From contig CM075850.1 of assembly GCA_037975125.1 (NCBI GenBank), forward strand, positions 130,052,181 through 130,116,180: a stretch of 64,000 nt of DNA. The letters are read 5' to 3'. Positions 46,462-64,000 of the stretch are shown here, piece by piece. The stretch's first letter is position 1, and the number at the start of each line of letters is the position of its first letter. The notes beneath the pieces are model-generated. The model was not told where the DNA came from and did not search any database. It was given only the letters and a program-made list of their open reading frames with translations. The position numbers and the translations under genes were made by a program. This stretch comes from Latrodectus hesperus (Eukaryota; Arthropoda; Arachnida; Araneae; Theridiidae).

Positions 46462-46674
46462 TTGGGTTGTTCGGAAAGTCATTTCAATTTACATGAAAAT
46501 GAAAAACGTATAACGAATAAATATCGTATTGCATTGCACATTGTCCATTCTAGTCCAATAGATTTTACCATCTTTTTTGTAGTAGCACTATTTCATACTC
46601 ATAAAGTGGTTGGATTTTACTAGCAAAAAGCTGATCCAGGTGGGAAAAACGAAATGACTTTCCGAACTACCTAA
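46462..46674. mobile_element. mariner-type MITE
   Basis: 213 bp with 24-bp terminal inverted repeats that differ at two positions (left start TTGGGTTGTTCGGAAAGTCA, right start TTAGGTAGTTCGGAAAGTCA on the opposite strand). TA flanks both ends at 46460-46461 and 46675-46676. The ends differ from those of the mariner at 11289, so it belongs to another lineage. It has no coding capacity. Confidence 0.92.
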
Positions 46675-46679
46675 TATAT

Positions 46680-49045
<2,366 letters not shown>

Positions 49046-49049
49046 CACA

Positions 49050-49594
<545 letters not shown>

Positions 49595-49599
49595 GTTTA

Positions 49600-51160
<1,561 letters not shown>

Positions 51161-51162
51161 AC

Positions 51163-51344
<182 letters not shown>

Positions 51345-51349
51345 CTTTT

Positions 51350-52580
51350 CTATACGATTCAAATTAACTATGAAAATCGTTTTTAACACGTGTTAAAAAA
51401 ATATGTGGAATGAAAAAGATTTTTTCTGACGTGTCCTACTTTAAATTAACCAAAGCATCAGAATCACTAATGAGGCAAATGTGTTTCCCAATTGATGTAT
51501 GTTAAAATTTCTTTTTCCCCCATTAAAATATTTAATAAGCTTCGTGCATAAATTAAAAATTCCGAAGAGATTTTCTTTTTTAATTCCATATTTTATAGAA
51601 ATTTTGATGGAGTTAATTCAATAATCGAAAACTTTGTCCTCTATCAAGTGAATTTCTAAATCATTGTTTTAAATAATAAATGGGTGTAATAGATAATATT
51701 CATAGTGATAATAAACATTAAAGGATATTCAGATAATAATGTGAAGCTTTTGTAAGATATTTTTCAGTATAACTTACATATTAGATCATTATGTATATAA
51801 ATATATTATGCGAGAAAACAAAACTAATTAAAATAGACAGTTATTATAATCTATGGAATTTAAATTATTAATCGTTCTTTCTCAGCTAATCGATAATAAT
51901 TAAGTTTAACGTTATTTCTCAGATTTTTTAATGAATGCACCGTAAAGTAAGTTGTGCTCATTTTTATTTGGTTTGAAAATTTTCAAGCTAGAAATAAAAT
52001 AACTTTTCATAAATATTTCTACCAATTTTGCTCCACATATTAAAAATGAATAAATTTTAGCGTTTTTGAAATGATAGATATTTATGCTATTCAAAGCATG
52101 TTAATAAACTCTCGATGGCCATGGGAAATAAATTTTTAATATTTGTAAAACATAAAACTTCAAATTTTGAATCAAAAACTAATAACAGATTGATGTTACT
52201 GTTGTTTAAAATGTTTTCATACTTCGAATATTACTGTATAGGAAATTTGTTAGAAACTAAAGAAAAGTTGCTTAAAACCGTGGTACTTAGAGTATAGGAA
52301 ATTTGTAAAAAATTCAGTATTCAAATAAAAGGAAATTTGTTAAAATGAGGGTTTTTTAATTTAATTTATGAAAAATAATTTTTTAACTTTTAATTTTTTC
52401 TTATTTGCCAGCAATAATAAAAAGTATTTGTTTGAAAAAAGTGTCCTTTATAACCACTTAATTCTAAAAACTTGCAATTATTTTTTGTTGTTTTGTACTA
52501 TTTTAGATAATAATGATAAATCTACTACTATATCAAAGGTTTCCAAACAATCTAATAATGAGCTACATACCTGATATCAT
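51350..52580. other. AT-rich stretch, no gene seen
   Basis: The phrase TATAGGAAATTTGT recurs near 52240 and 52295, a minor local repeat. The small frames show no domain. Confidence 0.45.
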
Positions 52581-52584
52581 ACCC

Positions 52585-52795
52585 ACATCTTGAAACCTGG
52601 AAAACTCCTCAGAACTTCACAACACACTTACGGATGAAACAATGGAGCAGTTTTCCTTTATGCAGAAATTACATAAGCCATCTCCACATGATCATCCTTG
52701 ATTGCGTCAGGTGTCGAACCCGCTACCTTGAGTACACGAGACCAACTTATCAAACTGATTTGATGCGCCGCTTTAAGCGTCTAACTTTATATAGC
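52585..52795 (-). mobile_element. tRNA-derived SINE, unassigned family
   Basis: The minus-strand head near 52710-52790 has AAGCGGCGCATCAAATCAG and GCGGGTTCGACACC (B box). The body, with CCTGGAAAACTCCTCAGAAC on the plus strand, resembles CCTGGTAAACTCCTAAG near 61410, so a second decayed copy may exist there. Confidence 0.5.
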
Positions 52796-53269
52796 CACCC
52801 TTAAAGTATTATAATTCCATAGGAACAACAAATTTTGTTTTAGTCTAGATTTATCAGCTTACCTTATTCTTGTTTTATTATTTAGTCGCAAACCACTCAG
52901 GGATTACTAAGGTTGACGCAGAAAATGCACAAATATTTTTCCTTAAGCAAAGCAATTAATAAAAGATATTATCTTCGTCATTGCATTATGACCAATCTTC
53001 ATCACTTGTATATAGTTTACACAAGATGCTACTTGCCTACAAACTTCTTTATTAATGGAAATATCTGATCTCCTTATTTCTCAATCATGAAAGTATTACA
53101 AAAATTTTGAACAATAACATTTTTCTCAGAGAACTTTACTTATCATCATTAAATTATTTAACTTATTACTCTCATAAGCAAAAATTTTTCAAGTCTAAGA
53201 ATAATTTGATCATGAGTAAAATAAAAATTGGAATTTTTATTTTAACATCACTAAATGGATGGCCTGATA
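52796..53269. other. AT-rich stretch, no gene seen
   Basis: Nothing supported. Confidence 0.5.
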
Positions 53270-53760
53270 TCTGAAGGCACTTGAAAGATACCTCCATCAA
53301 GTCTTCACTTTCTGGGAGAAATTCGCATAGATGGTAAACCACCTTCAACTGTCACAATGGAAATTTCCCAAGCACCCACCTAACAATGTGCTTACAGAAG
53401 TGCAACACTGAACTCTTATTGCTCCACAATGACGGGTATAAAATAAGGAACTTTCCATTATATTTTGTCGGCATGCAGTAAACAGCCGAAGAGTAAACCG
53501 CAGTAAGGCAATTTATTGTCTATTCTAATTGCTTCAAAATTGTCTTTTCATAGGCAGTGAGGTATGGTTACGACTCGTAAAGGGTAGAACCACGAAAAAT
53601 TCCTTTCGTCTAACCCGATAAACATGCAAGCAGAGAAGCGCAAACATCAATCTTCCGATGTTCTGCATCGCCTGGGATCAAACCTAGAACCTTTTGCTCC
53701 GAAAAGCACAGTCCTACTGCTAGCTGAATCCTTCAAGAGCAAAATTGACTACTGTTTCCA
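53270..53760 (-). mobile_element. tRNA-derived repeat, family E, longer copy
   Basis: The minus-strand head at the right reads GGATTCAGCTAGCAGTAGG (A-box region), GTGCTTTTCGGAGCAAAAGG and TAGGTTTGATCCCAGG (B box). The part 53565-53760 parallels 13320-13500. The left part (53270-53500) is less AT-rich and has a GTATAAAATA word; whether it belongs to the same element is unclear. Confidence 0.5.
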
Positions 53761-53769
53761 CTGGTTAGG

Positions 53770-56700
53770 CATGTGTTCAATTGAAAACATAAAAGCATGA
53801 CTGGAAACTGCAAGTATTAATGTTTTTATGATGTAATAGTATGATAAAAAAATAAATATAAAAAATGTTTATAAATTATCAAAGTAAAAACATTTATGTA
53901 GAACTTAAAAGGCTACTTTTAAAACATAAATCTTTTATATGCATTACAGGAAAGTTCGCCTATATTGTATTACTATTACCATTATTTTTACAACAATAAT
54001 AATGATGATGATGAGTGGGAATATAAATTTTATAAAAATAATAAATTTATTTTTAATTTACGATTATTAATCCAAATACACGATTTTTAGTCAAACCTAA
54101 TAAAACGAAAATAAATTTTACCACGGAAATTAATTAGAGACAATACTTTAGTCATTTTAGGAAAAATCAAAACATAGTGTTTCAAAATCTTTACAAAAAT
54201 AAAGGAGCAATTTGAAAGCTACCCGTGTCACTCGAATAATATTTTGAACGTTCTTGGAGCATTAAATAACAAGAAGCGTTGTATCATACAAAGCAATAAA
54301 TATTATGAATTTATAGGATATCAATTGATCATATCTTTTCAGAATCTCTATATAAAATACATAATTAAACTTCTTAATTTGCATTTAATTTTACATTCAT
54401 TGGTTATTATCTGTATTTTAATTACATTTGTTCCTCGAAAATTCAATATAAATTCTTTAGTATACTTGCAAAATATACAATTAGCATAAGCACGCACACA
54501 GAAGCTTTCTCTTTAAATAAGCAATTATGATAAGCATCCAGAGAGCTTCTTGAATAGACTCCAAAAGAAAATCTGTAAAAGAAGAGAGACTGCTTAAATT
54601 TCTATTGAAAGCAATTTATTTAAAGCTAGGACAAACATTCAACTATAATATAATGATTCCTCATAAATGCTTTGTTATTAATTTAGAGAAGACAAAGTTA
54701 AATATATTAGTATGTATTCTTAAATATAAGAAAAGTAATTCAGTTTGTTTATTAATTATTGTCATCTAATTGAAGTTACAATTAGAGAAATGAATGTTTT
54801 TAATTTTAATATTATACAGAGAATTTCACAAGACTTCAATAATATTTTCAATAATTTCCTGACTTATTTATAAATTTCCCTGTAAAATTAAAATTAAACA
54901 ACATTTATATTTGAATTTACAATTATAGAGAAATGAATATACTATTTTTATTTTCGATTTTAATATTATACTGAATTTCACAAAAATTCAATGATATTTC
55001 CAAAAATTGCATGGCTTATTACTCATAGCTATTTATAAATTTCCCTTCACAATTATTTCAATATCCAATTTTTGCTTGGGATGAAAAATTAAATTCCTTT
55101 TCACCGATCTGAAAACTTCATGGCTCCCTCTTTCTTTTTGGTTTATTGAATAAATTTGATTTCATCATTCTCGCCTTTTGATATCAACGTATATAAAAAT
55201 TATATATTCTGAAAAGTGATGTAGAAATATATTTTCAAGAGATTTGTATATGACGTTTTAATTTCATTTTCTCCTACGTCATATTTTCCTATCCTAAACT
55301 CGTGATGCACATTCTATGATAGTGGGAACATTTAAAATTGTAGTAAAATAGATTATATAATAATAGTATTCTTATTCCAATCGGAATAAAATATATTTGA
55401 ATTTTGAAGAAATATTGCGGAAGGGAAAGAATAACAATATTTATTATTTCTGAGCAATATTCGCTATTCACACTTAGCTTTGTTAAGAATGCGATACGAA
55501 ATGAGGTCTCGTGAACAGATAAGTTAAAAGCAAATCGAATAACGCTTAAAAAATTTTTAAACTTCTAAATTATTAAATACTGAAATTGAAAACAATTAAT
55601 TTCTGATAGAAGGCTTACTGGAGAAAACAAAAACAAGATTTCTGCAAGGGACAAAAAAGTCCATTTTCAAAAATCTTAAAAAAATATGGGGGTGTTAATA
55701 ATAAATGGGATAATAATGGGAATGTTATTACAATTTTAAAACTTTTCATTATATGTAAAATATTATTTAATAATTCGAATTTGAAATTGTTTGTGTCTTG
55801 AATATTTACATTAAATATAAGGGCACTTATTATTAATTTAAATTTTAAAATACTTTAATTTATGTTTCAGATGCGTTTTTTAACTTTAATCTTAGGCAAT
55901 GAAATCACGATTGATAACATTATTTTCCAAATAAGATATTTATAACCTAGAATATACTATTATTGTAGTAAATATTGATATTATATTAAACAAATTTTAC
56001 CTTGTTTGATGTATACTATTATATACTTAATAGATTATTTTAAGATGTTATCTAATCAATAGCTTAGAGACCGTAATGCATCATTATCTGAGCTCCTGAT
56101 AAATAGAAAGTAGTCTCTTCGAACACAACCTAAAATCTTTCGCATGAAAAGTTTGTCAAGATCTATTTACAAAGTTCCATTTTTGTTTGACATTAATACG
56201 ATTGCGATTCTGTATTTCTCTGCAGCATGATAATATCGATATAAGTATCTTTCCGGATTGGGAAAGGATCTCGAAGATAAGGCACTTCACTTAATGAATC
56301 CTATATAAATCAATAGAAGATGATAAAGCTCGTTACAATAATCACAAGGGGAAATTCTTTTTGGGTCATTTTTATTATCCAATAATATTCGATAAATGCT
56401 ACAATTACGGTTAACAGCTATTTCCTGAGTAAATTATTTTATCACTGATGACATCAAAGGAGTGAATCGATACGAATTCACTTTTTCAATTTGGATTACT
56501 CAGAAAGCTCTAATGGGTAACTGGGTAGAATAAAAATAATATATTATGAAATAAATAACTAAAATATCGATGATTTATCGTAAATGGATACAAGTTTATT
56601 TTTATTGGTTGATTAAATTTTAATCTAATATAGTTCAAATTATAAACGATAAATGGAATTTTTGGCAATAAATTTGCCCTGTAAAATAAAACGCTTATAA

Positions 56701-57237
56701 AATATAATAATTCATAAATATTTTAACAAGAAAATAACATTGTTTAGGGTTAATAATTTAATTTTAAATATTAGCAGTTAATAATAACAAAAGTTTTGCT
56801 TATATCCCTTTATGGTCCATTTTTTGCATTTAAGATTTAGTTGAACCGTGATCAGTAACTTAAAGTGGTTTCAGTAATACTATGATTACAAGAAAAATTC
56901 GAAAGAATAGAAATTTTTGAAAATTCGAAAGAATCGAATTTTCAGTGCTTAACTGAAGAATAACTATCTAATCTTTAGAGTCTTCAACAAATCATGAAGT
57001 TGTGAGCTTATAAAATTAAATCAATTCTACTTTACTTTGAGGGACTTCTTTTGTATAACTTAAACTACTATTTTGCTTTTTACTCTTTTCTTAATTTTGA
57101 TATAGGTATCATAAATCAGATATGAAATTTTTAGTTTATCTAATAACAATGTAAAAAAATACTAAGTTATTTCTACAAATTCTAATAGGTATTATCTGAA
57201 AGAAAAGGGATATTTTTTTCACACGCTTTCCACGTGG
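53770..57237. other. AT-rich stretch, no gene seen
   Basis: Over 3 kb of AT-rich DNA with no convincing frame. An 81-codon frame at 54244-54489 is hydrophobic but has no supporting context. Partly repeated phrases (ATAGAGAAATGAAT, AATTTCACAA) near 54.79-54.98 kb suggest an old duplication of about 140 bp. Confidence 0.45.
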
Positions 57238-57510
57238 TAGGATGCGGTGGCCTAAATTATAGGGCATTGGTTCTTGTTAAAGGATCGTAGTGGGATCGAA
57301 TCTCCACCCACTCAAAGATCCGTCGTGTTTACCATTGGCGACAACCAAATGAAATGATACTTTTGGATTGGTGGGTAATGAATTGAGAAGGTAATTATAC
57401 TTTGTCCCTGCTTTTAAATAAGTAGACTTCTCCCAATACCCTGGCTGTTTACATTTAATCGGTAGAGCCCATCTCAGGGGTAGGTATAGGCAAGCATGCT
57501 AGTGTAACAG
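57238..57510 (+). mobile_element. tRNA-derived SINE, family B copy
   Basis: The head GCGGTGGCCTAAATTATAGG precedes a B-box-like GTGGGATCGAATCTCC. The body contains CAAATGAAATGATACTTTTGG, TTTTAAATAAGTAGACTTCT and CCCAATACC, found in other family B copies. A downstream 70-codon minus-strand frame (57649-57861, with GHPCPSCEQDVGRIPK) is unassigned. Confidence 0.65.
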
Positions 57511-58239
57511 CAAAGTCTATCCAGATAGAAACTTCAAATTTTTTCTAAGAAATTATTCCTTCAACACATTCTTTTAACTATGCTTGCGACACTTGAATAT
57601 AAATCTATCATTGAAAAGTTTTCTCAGAGAAAATTATTCGACAAGATATTAATAATGTGAATGATACTTAATCTGGAAGGACTTTTCAATGATAGTAGGC
57701 AGGTAAGCTGCCCTTCGCTTCAATATTTTGGGTATTCTACCCACATCTTGTTCGCAGCTAGGACATGGATGTCCTGGCTCGGTATTCACGTTAAACAACC
57801 TAGGTGAAAAAATGAGCATTAAGCGGCAATGAGTAATCATAATTTGATATCTCTTCAACAAATTTAATAATGTTTTGAAGGACTTTAAGGTTTAAAGGAA
57901 TAGGTATTCATTAAAGCTTACATCACATGCAACAAATGTTATTTTTTTTATTCATATGTATTTATATATATATATTTAAAAATTAAATTAATTCAAGTAT
58001 GAATCTTAGAAAAAGTAAAAAGGAATACTTACATAAATCAACATACATCATTCAAATATTTTTATTTAAAGAAAATAGATATTGCCACGTCTTCATTTTA
58101 TTTCTCTTGTAGAAAGTGAAAAAACTTCACTTTTTCGCATTGAACTATTTTTGGAGGATTAACAAAATATTTTATTATAAACGTGCTTTATAGTAAGTTT
58201 AAATTTTTTTCAGTATTTAAAACTATTTTGGGCTTAAAA

Positions 58240-58530
58240 CGAGGCCGTGAGGCCCTGTTTGGTTGACTCTCGTTCTTGTAATCGGAAGGTAGTGAGCTCG
58301 AAACCCGACTCAATCGAAGTTCAATTGTGTTCGTTAATGTCGGCTAAGGTACGTTAAATAGGTCATGATCACAATGTCCTCCATGTGAAATGATACCTCT
58401 GGCAGGACACTTCTGGTATCTTCTGCTTGGTACCTGCTTCTAAATTAAGAAGACTCGCTTTCAGGGATAGATGACACAACCACTGGCTGCCCTTTATATA
58501 GAAGCCATCACTTTCACCTCTCATTCTGCT
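58240..58530 (+). mobile_element. tRNA-derived SINE, family B, best-preserved copy
   Basis: The head GGCCCTGTTTGGTTGACTC is followed by a B-box-like GTGAGCTCGAAACCCG. The body has CATGATCACAATGTCCTCC, GTGAAATGATACCTCTGGC and CCCTTTATATAGAAGCC, which link it to the other copies. Confidence 0.75.
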
Positions 58531-58569
58531 GAAAGGTAGACATCCTGTATAATCCTGGATTATACCTGG

Positions 58570-61500
58570 ATGTAATGCCTAGATTATAAAATGTTATACA
58601 ATTCAATCATTATATAAAAACATTTTGCTAAAAAATTCGGCTGTTTTATAATAGATACACATTTTAACTGTTGTGCATTAATTTCATTATATTTCTCGTT
58701 TTCTTTAAAAAATTTGAGAAAGACAGTATCTTTATTTTTCCATGTACTATTTGCATTTTCTGAAACATGTAAGTTTGCTATAATAAGATATTCTTACAAT
58801 TCTGAATAAATAAATTCTAAAAACTTTAAACAGAAGACAAAATTCTAAATAAAAATAAATTCTTAAGGGTAAAAACAGTTCAAAATAGAAGATACAAGTT
58901 CGTCTTATCTTTCATTCGATAAGGAAGACCATCTATTGTTAAAAAAATGTTAATTCAATTTAATAATTGATTTCTTTGAAAAGAGAATTGTAAAAGATAT
59001 CGAAAGAAATAAAACAGCTGCCATAAATTTTAAATTTTTAAAAATTTTTACTTTTTATTTATTTTGCTTCGGATTTGAAATTTTTTGAAAAATAAGAATC
59101 ATGGAAAACCTTGTGAATTTAAAATCATCATATCAAATATAAAGTAATATAAATTCCTGCTCACGCTTTAGTATTTTTTACTATTTGTTTTATTCTTTTT
59201 ACCTCCTTTTTATTATTTTTTACACTTTTTATATTCGAAGTCGACCTATTTTCTCTTTGTGGACAAAAATTCTCTATTTTTATAATATTCCATAGAACTT
59301 CCGGTGTTCAATTTTCGATATTGAGCCATATATTTTAGCCACTCGTAGCATTGAGAAAATGTTGGGGAAAAAAGTAGAATTTTCTAACAAAATTTAGTAT
59401 TTTTTCTTGGAATAAAGAAACACATTTACAAATATTTCCAGCAAAACTGAGGTGAATAAATGTTACGTTATTGATGATAGTTATGTTTATAATATAGAAT
59501 GAAAAATATTCATTTTATTAAGTATAATTCTATATATAAAACACAATTGTATTTCTTCAGGTATACTAACTATTTTAAATAAATTGCTTATGATTTACTA
59601 TCATATTTATGCTATACTTAAATGAATAAAAATAATTTTTAAAAGTAATTTAAATATGACTAACGGCCCTTTTTCGTAAAATTTAAAATTGTGCTCAAAT
59701 GTTCGAATTCAGCTTCATTTTGTCCCCTGTATTGAGAAGAAGGAGACCAAGATTATAAACCTACGTGCCATGCCCTCTAGAAAGAAAGTTTACCTATCTT
59801 CCAGAAAAAATTGTGGTTTGGAAAAATAGCGATGCTTACTATTTTTTAATGATGTTTATTATTAGATTATTTATGCTTAAAATGTCGTTTAACACATTGA
59901 AATACTGTTCCTCTTATAGATCAGCTAAAATAAAATAAAGTGATGAGTTAGACTCCTTAGTCATGCAGTTATTTAACATTGAAAAAAGGATTTCTTTCAT
60001 CCGCGTTGCAATGCTTTCCAAACAGCGCGGTATTAGGAAAACCGAAAACACGTTCGCCCAAATAGACATCAGCAATATTTTTTATTTTTTCTAAAATGAA
60101 AAAATCACTATTTAAGAAACAGAAATATAGTGAGAAAATTAAGAAAAAAGGAGTGAGATCTGCTGCTGTACACACTTTTTATTCATCCTCAGTAATTACA
60201 ACCATAGATGACAAGTATAAAAGAGAAAATAAGTTGAAAAGATGACAGATTTAAAAAAGTTTGTGATCTGTAGTTATTGATTTGGTGAGTTTTTGGGTTT
60301 ATTGTATCTGCTTAGGTAATTTACATTTGTTGTATTGCTTCTCAGCACTTTGTATTTAATATTGATATGATTTCTTTCACAGTATGTCTGTGTATTAGTC
60401 AGTTTGAGATTACCACTTTCTTTGTGTTTCTGCTTGTGCCAATTCTTAGCAACAATAGTAAAAACATTAAATCGTCATTGGCAACAATTTGGGCACAAGC
60501 GTCAATGCATCACTTCGCAACTTGGGACATTTTTAAAAATCAGTGCCAACTTGTTTAATATATACTAAAATTTTACCAACAACTCTATCATTCTACTGTA
60601 TTCTATAGTTATACAGTGAGTATACTAATAAAAAGTAGTTTAAAATAATGTAACTGTGTTCTAATTATAAAAAAACATGAATCTATTTGATTAATCTCAA
60701 ATTGTCTGTATTTTTATGACTATCTTAAGATATTTAAAGTGCAATGATTGACAGAAGAAAAACGGCATTGCCTTAAATGCCACACTTTAAGAAAAAGACT
60801 TTAAAAATTAAGGATAGTACATGATTGTCACTCTAAGTTAAATTGAGAAAGGTTTCACTTGACTTTGAATTGAAGAAAGTTCAATTTTAATATAATGATC
60901 TATGGGATTTCATGTAAGAAAAAACATGAAAGTAAAACAAGATTCAAAAATAAACTATATATATTAAATAATAAAAATATATATAGTTACGAATAAAAAT
61001 CTACTAATACATATTTAATCACCGAGAATGAATATAATGTGTATAGTAGTACTAAGAAAAATGTGGAAAATTAAAGAACTTTTTGATGTTCTATAAGTCT
61101 TTTTATTATTTCTGCAATATTAATTAAAAGAAATTTTTTAATGTTGGCGTAAGCAATGCAATAGTCTTTAGATTCAAAAAAGATTGTTTAAAAGTATTGC
61201 AAGTACTACTTTTGAATTGTATTAATTAATGAAATTTTTAAATTTTTGAAAATTTAAATCGTCCTTGCAGATTTAAATTAACTCTAATGTAAATGTTTTG
61301 CCTTGTGTTATTCATTTTGCTTTTTCTTCTGTTTTATTGTCCACGTGTTAAGGGCCTGAATCAATGGAAAACGGTTTCTCAAACCAAAGGTATGGCTCTT
61401 TTATAAGAAATCCTGGTAAACTCCTAAGTTAGCCCACACACTTAGTGACATATTGAAAAAAAGGGGCTCATTGTAGAATCGGGTTCTCCTTAGTTTGGCG

Positions 61501-62079
61501 AGAATTTGGTAATAAAATTCGATCTCTGTTAATTATTAATTAACTTTTCAACTGTCTAAATTGTGTAGAGACGCAAATGTTGCCTTGAAAGTCACATCTT
61601 GGCGCCAAAAAATCGCCAAAGAATCAAAAGAGCACTCAATTGTAAACTTTTACCAAAAAAAGCACCAAGATAAAGCGAAATTCCAGAAGTAGTTTGGTTT
61701 ACTATACCTAGTGTATTGAATAAGGGTTATCAAGATTGACGCAAGCAACAATTATCACCAACCAAAATTATTCGCGCCAGGTGTGTGGGCTCTGCAAGGA
61801 TCCAACTGAAATCTTTTTTATTAACATCATGAACTTCGACACTATTTTCAGACATTCGATGATAAATTTCGCCTTGTTTGCTGCCATTCGAAGACTGTAG
61901 TTTGAAGGCAGGTTGCAGATTTACAGCGCCGTCTCTGTACGATGAAACATTATTTGACGTCATGGATATTTTAAACAAATGAGAATCTTAAAATAGTGGA
62001 TTAGTTAGAATCTTAACTTTAACGAAAGAAAAAACTACTTTATGGTTAATAGTCTAAGAATTTGGGAGACCAAAGACAT
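58570..62079. other. AT-rich stretch, no gene recognised
   Basis: No supported gene. The 61.39-61.98 kb part is less AT-rich; it holds a possible decayed SINE body near 61400-61500 and an 82-codon minus-strand frame (61730-61978) without a recognised domain. Confidence 0.4.
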
Positions 62080-62460
62080 CTTGGCGACACTTGGTGACTA
62101 AACGGCGACATGTTGAAGTCTCGAGTCAATAGGACCAGTAGAAGTCAGGTTAACATAGGCTTATTAAAGGAATGTTCTGGAAACCTCCAGAGCTTATAAA
62201 GAAAAGGTATAAATATCGGCCACAGCGAAGCAACTTCATTAGAAGCCTGAGCCTTCATCTCTAATTATCGTGGTTTTGGTTCTATCCATTACTATAGAAT
62301 CTGTATTGTGTTTAGGCTGCGAAAAACTTCAAGCTATAGTATTTGCAGTCATTGCGACGAAAAGAACTGTGAATAAAATGATTATTTAGAAGAAAAAATC
62401 AACTTCTCCATTTCTTGGTCATCCTATCTTTGTTGCCGCAAAGAAATCTTACCAGTATTC
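62080..62460 (+). mobile_element. Solo-LTR-like repeat, copy 2
   Basis: Aligns with the minus strand of 27580-27962. It has TTGGCGACACTTGGTGAC, TTCTGGAAACCTCCAG, a TATA-like GTATAAATATCGGCC near 62205, and AAGAACTGTGAATAAAATG near 62365. The boundaries and LTR identity are inferred. Confidence 0.5.
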
Positions 62461-62881
62461 ATTTTTGTTATAAATCGTCACAATAAGAAATGAAATTTAT
62501 AAAAAAAAGGAAATTTTAATTTCCATTTTTGCTAAAAATAATTAAGCTAACTGTTCATCATATGAAGGCTTCAAAATTTGATTCTTCCCTATTTGGAATT
62601 AATAAAATTTAACAACGCGTAAAGTATATAAGTGTAAATAATCCAATTTACCAACCGTCCTTTAATCTTTATTTATTTATTTTTTGCAATGAAATTTATT
62701 TATCTTCAGAATTTTTGTCTCCTTTTATTATTGGTGAAACTTTCACTCACTTCCTACCCATTTTCTAAATCATAATAGAATATTTTTTGTCATCTATTTA
62801 TTTTGCTTTTAAAAGCCATATCGGTGGGAACATTAAATGTTGTTAGTAATAGAAGTAAATGATTCAAACAAAGACGAGATT

Positions 62882-63118
62882 TCGAATGGCATACATACTT
62901 ATAATAATAATAATAATGATATTGTTATACTAGTCATTATTATATATATTCTTATAATATTATTATTTAGTTTCATCAAATTATAATTTTCTACCAATAA
63001 TCGAATGGCATACATACTTATAATAATAATAATAATGATATTGTTATACTAGTCATTATTATATATATTCTTATAATATTATTATTTTGTTTCAACAAAT
63101 TATAATTTTCTAGCAATA
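62882..63118 (+). repeat. Tandem duplication, unit 119 bp, two copies
   Basis: TCGAATGGCATACATACTTA begins each unit at 62882 and 63001. The units are near-identical, with small differences near their ends (for example CTACCAATAA versus CTAGCAATAA). Confidence 0.97.
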
Positions 63119-63119
63119 A

Positions 63120-64000
63120 ATATATAAATAAATTCAATTGTATTAAGACAATGCATATCGCAAAGATCGTTTATGTTCCTTATAATGAATTTATTTTATT
63201 TATACGATAAAAGGGAAATAGATGGCTTGGTAAATTTTTTTTAAAATTTACTTCCTGCCTCTATGGTCTAGAGCACATACTTAATTTGGAAGAAAGTTTT
63301 GGAAGGAAATTTAATCTGTGAGGGAATGTGTCCTAAATTAACGTTCTTATTTCTATCTGAAGTATTTCCCGAAATCTCATTTGCGTAGGAGATTGCTAGT
63401 GTCCTTTAGAAAAATCGTCTAGTTAGATTTGTTTTCTACAGATTTTTAATATGAATTTATTCATAAAAAATTATAAAACAAAAAGTACTAACTCTCAAAA
63501 TATTTTTAAGTAAAATTTTAGAAATTCCAATGATAAATACATGAATAAAAAAAGATATAGAACAAAAAAAATTAATATTTATATAAAATATGTGAAAAAC
63601 ATTGTTAGTGCTAAGGAAACAATATATATCAAAATAAGTCCTTAATAAAAAAAATGCTGATACTTTTTACTTTTTAAGGAGCTAAAATAAAACCATTTTG
63701 AAGATTTTAGGGAAAAAACAAAGAGTTTAAGTAATTATAAAATAGGTTTGTTTTATTGATACACACATTGAAAGAAAAATTTAATATAACTTAAAAATAA
63801 GTATACAAACATATTGAATAGTGCAAAAGTATTAATAAGAAAATGTCATATCAGTCAATACATTTTAATTACATAAATTAAGCACATTAAGTGAAACATT
63901 ACAAATCAACTGAAAACCAAACTTAACATTAGGGTACATTAATTATATTAAAATTATTATTCCAGTTGTTAAAATAGTTACTGTCAATAGTAAAATTATT
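63120..64000. other. AT-rich stretch, no gene seen
   Basis: Nothing supported to the window end. Confidence 0.5.

Noticed and set aside
54244..54489. 81-codon hydrophobic frame as a small membrane protein
   Set aside because: AT-rich random frames readily give hydrophobic Ile/Leu/Phe stretches; there is no context or conservation evidence.

Overview
This window looks like repeat-dense, AT-rich non-coding DNA from an arthropod nuclear genome, most likely a spider or another arachnid. That placement is an inference from the types of transposons and tRNA-derived SINEs present; no host marker gene is visible. I found no convincing host protein-coding gene, rRNA, genuine tRNA gene, CRISPR array or bacterial-type operon. 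Nearly every interpretable feature is a mobile element, a fragment of one, or a simple or tandem repeat.

Layout. From 0 to 13.5 kb there are several tRNA-derived SINEs (one nested in another), a dead Tc1-like transposon (4520-6024), a candidate PIF/Harbinger-like non-autonomous element (8114-9417), and an internally deleted mariner inside a (TA)n array (11289-12175). From 13.5 to 29 kb there are SINE copies, an unexplained GC-richer island (17.14-17.52 kb), a small acidic ORF, a hAT-type non-autonomous element with a perfect 8-bp target duplication (19767-20579), a perfect 20-bp-arm hairpin (25260-25308), a TATA-bearing LTR-like repeat, and a SINE inserted into one unit of a tandem duplication (28.07-28.79 kb). 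From 29 to 36 kb there is another SINE, a dispersed anonymous repeat, a degraded Mutator-like transposase (30.78-31.80 kb) and a minisatellite with units of about 80 bp (34.97-35.80 kb).

The best-preserved element is a Ty1/copia LTR retrotransposon at 38647-43139. Its 268-bp LTRs differ at one position. It has a tRNA-iMet-like primer site, a polypurine tract, and Gag zinc knuckles, protease, integrase, reverse transcriptase and RNase H split over two overlapping ORFs. The frame offset lies beside a perfect 17-bp tandem duplication. The near-identical LTRs point to recent insertion.

From 43 to 64 kb there are more SINE copies, a 213-bp mariner MITE, five long (TA)n arrays, a second copy of the LTR-like repeat and a 119-bp tandem duplication, separated by long AT-rich stretches in which I see nothing coding. 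The elements do not form a pathway. The window is a layered record of insertions: DNA transposons of several superfamilies, retrotransposed SINEs of at least four body types (two sharing one head sequence), and one recent LTR retrotransposon.
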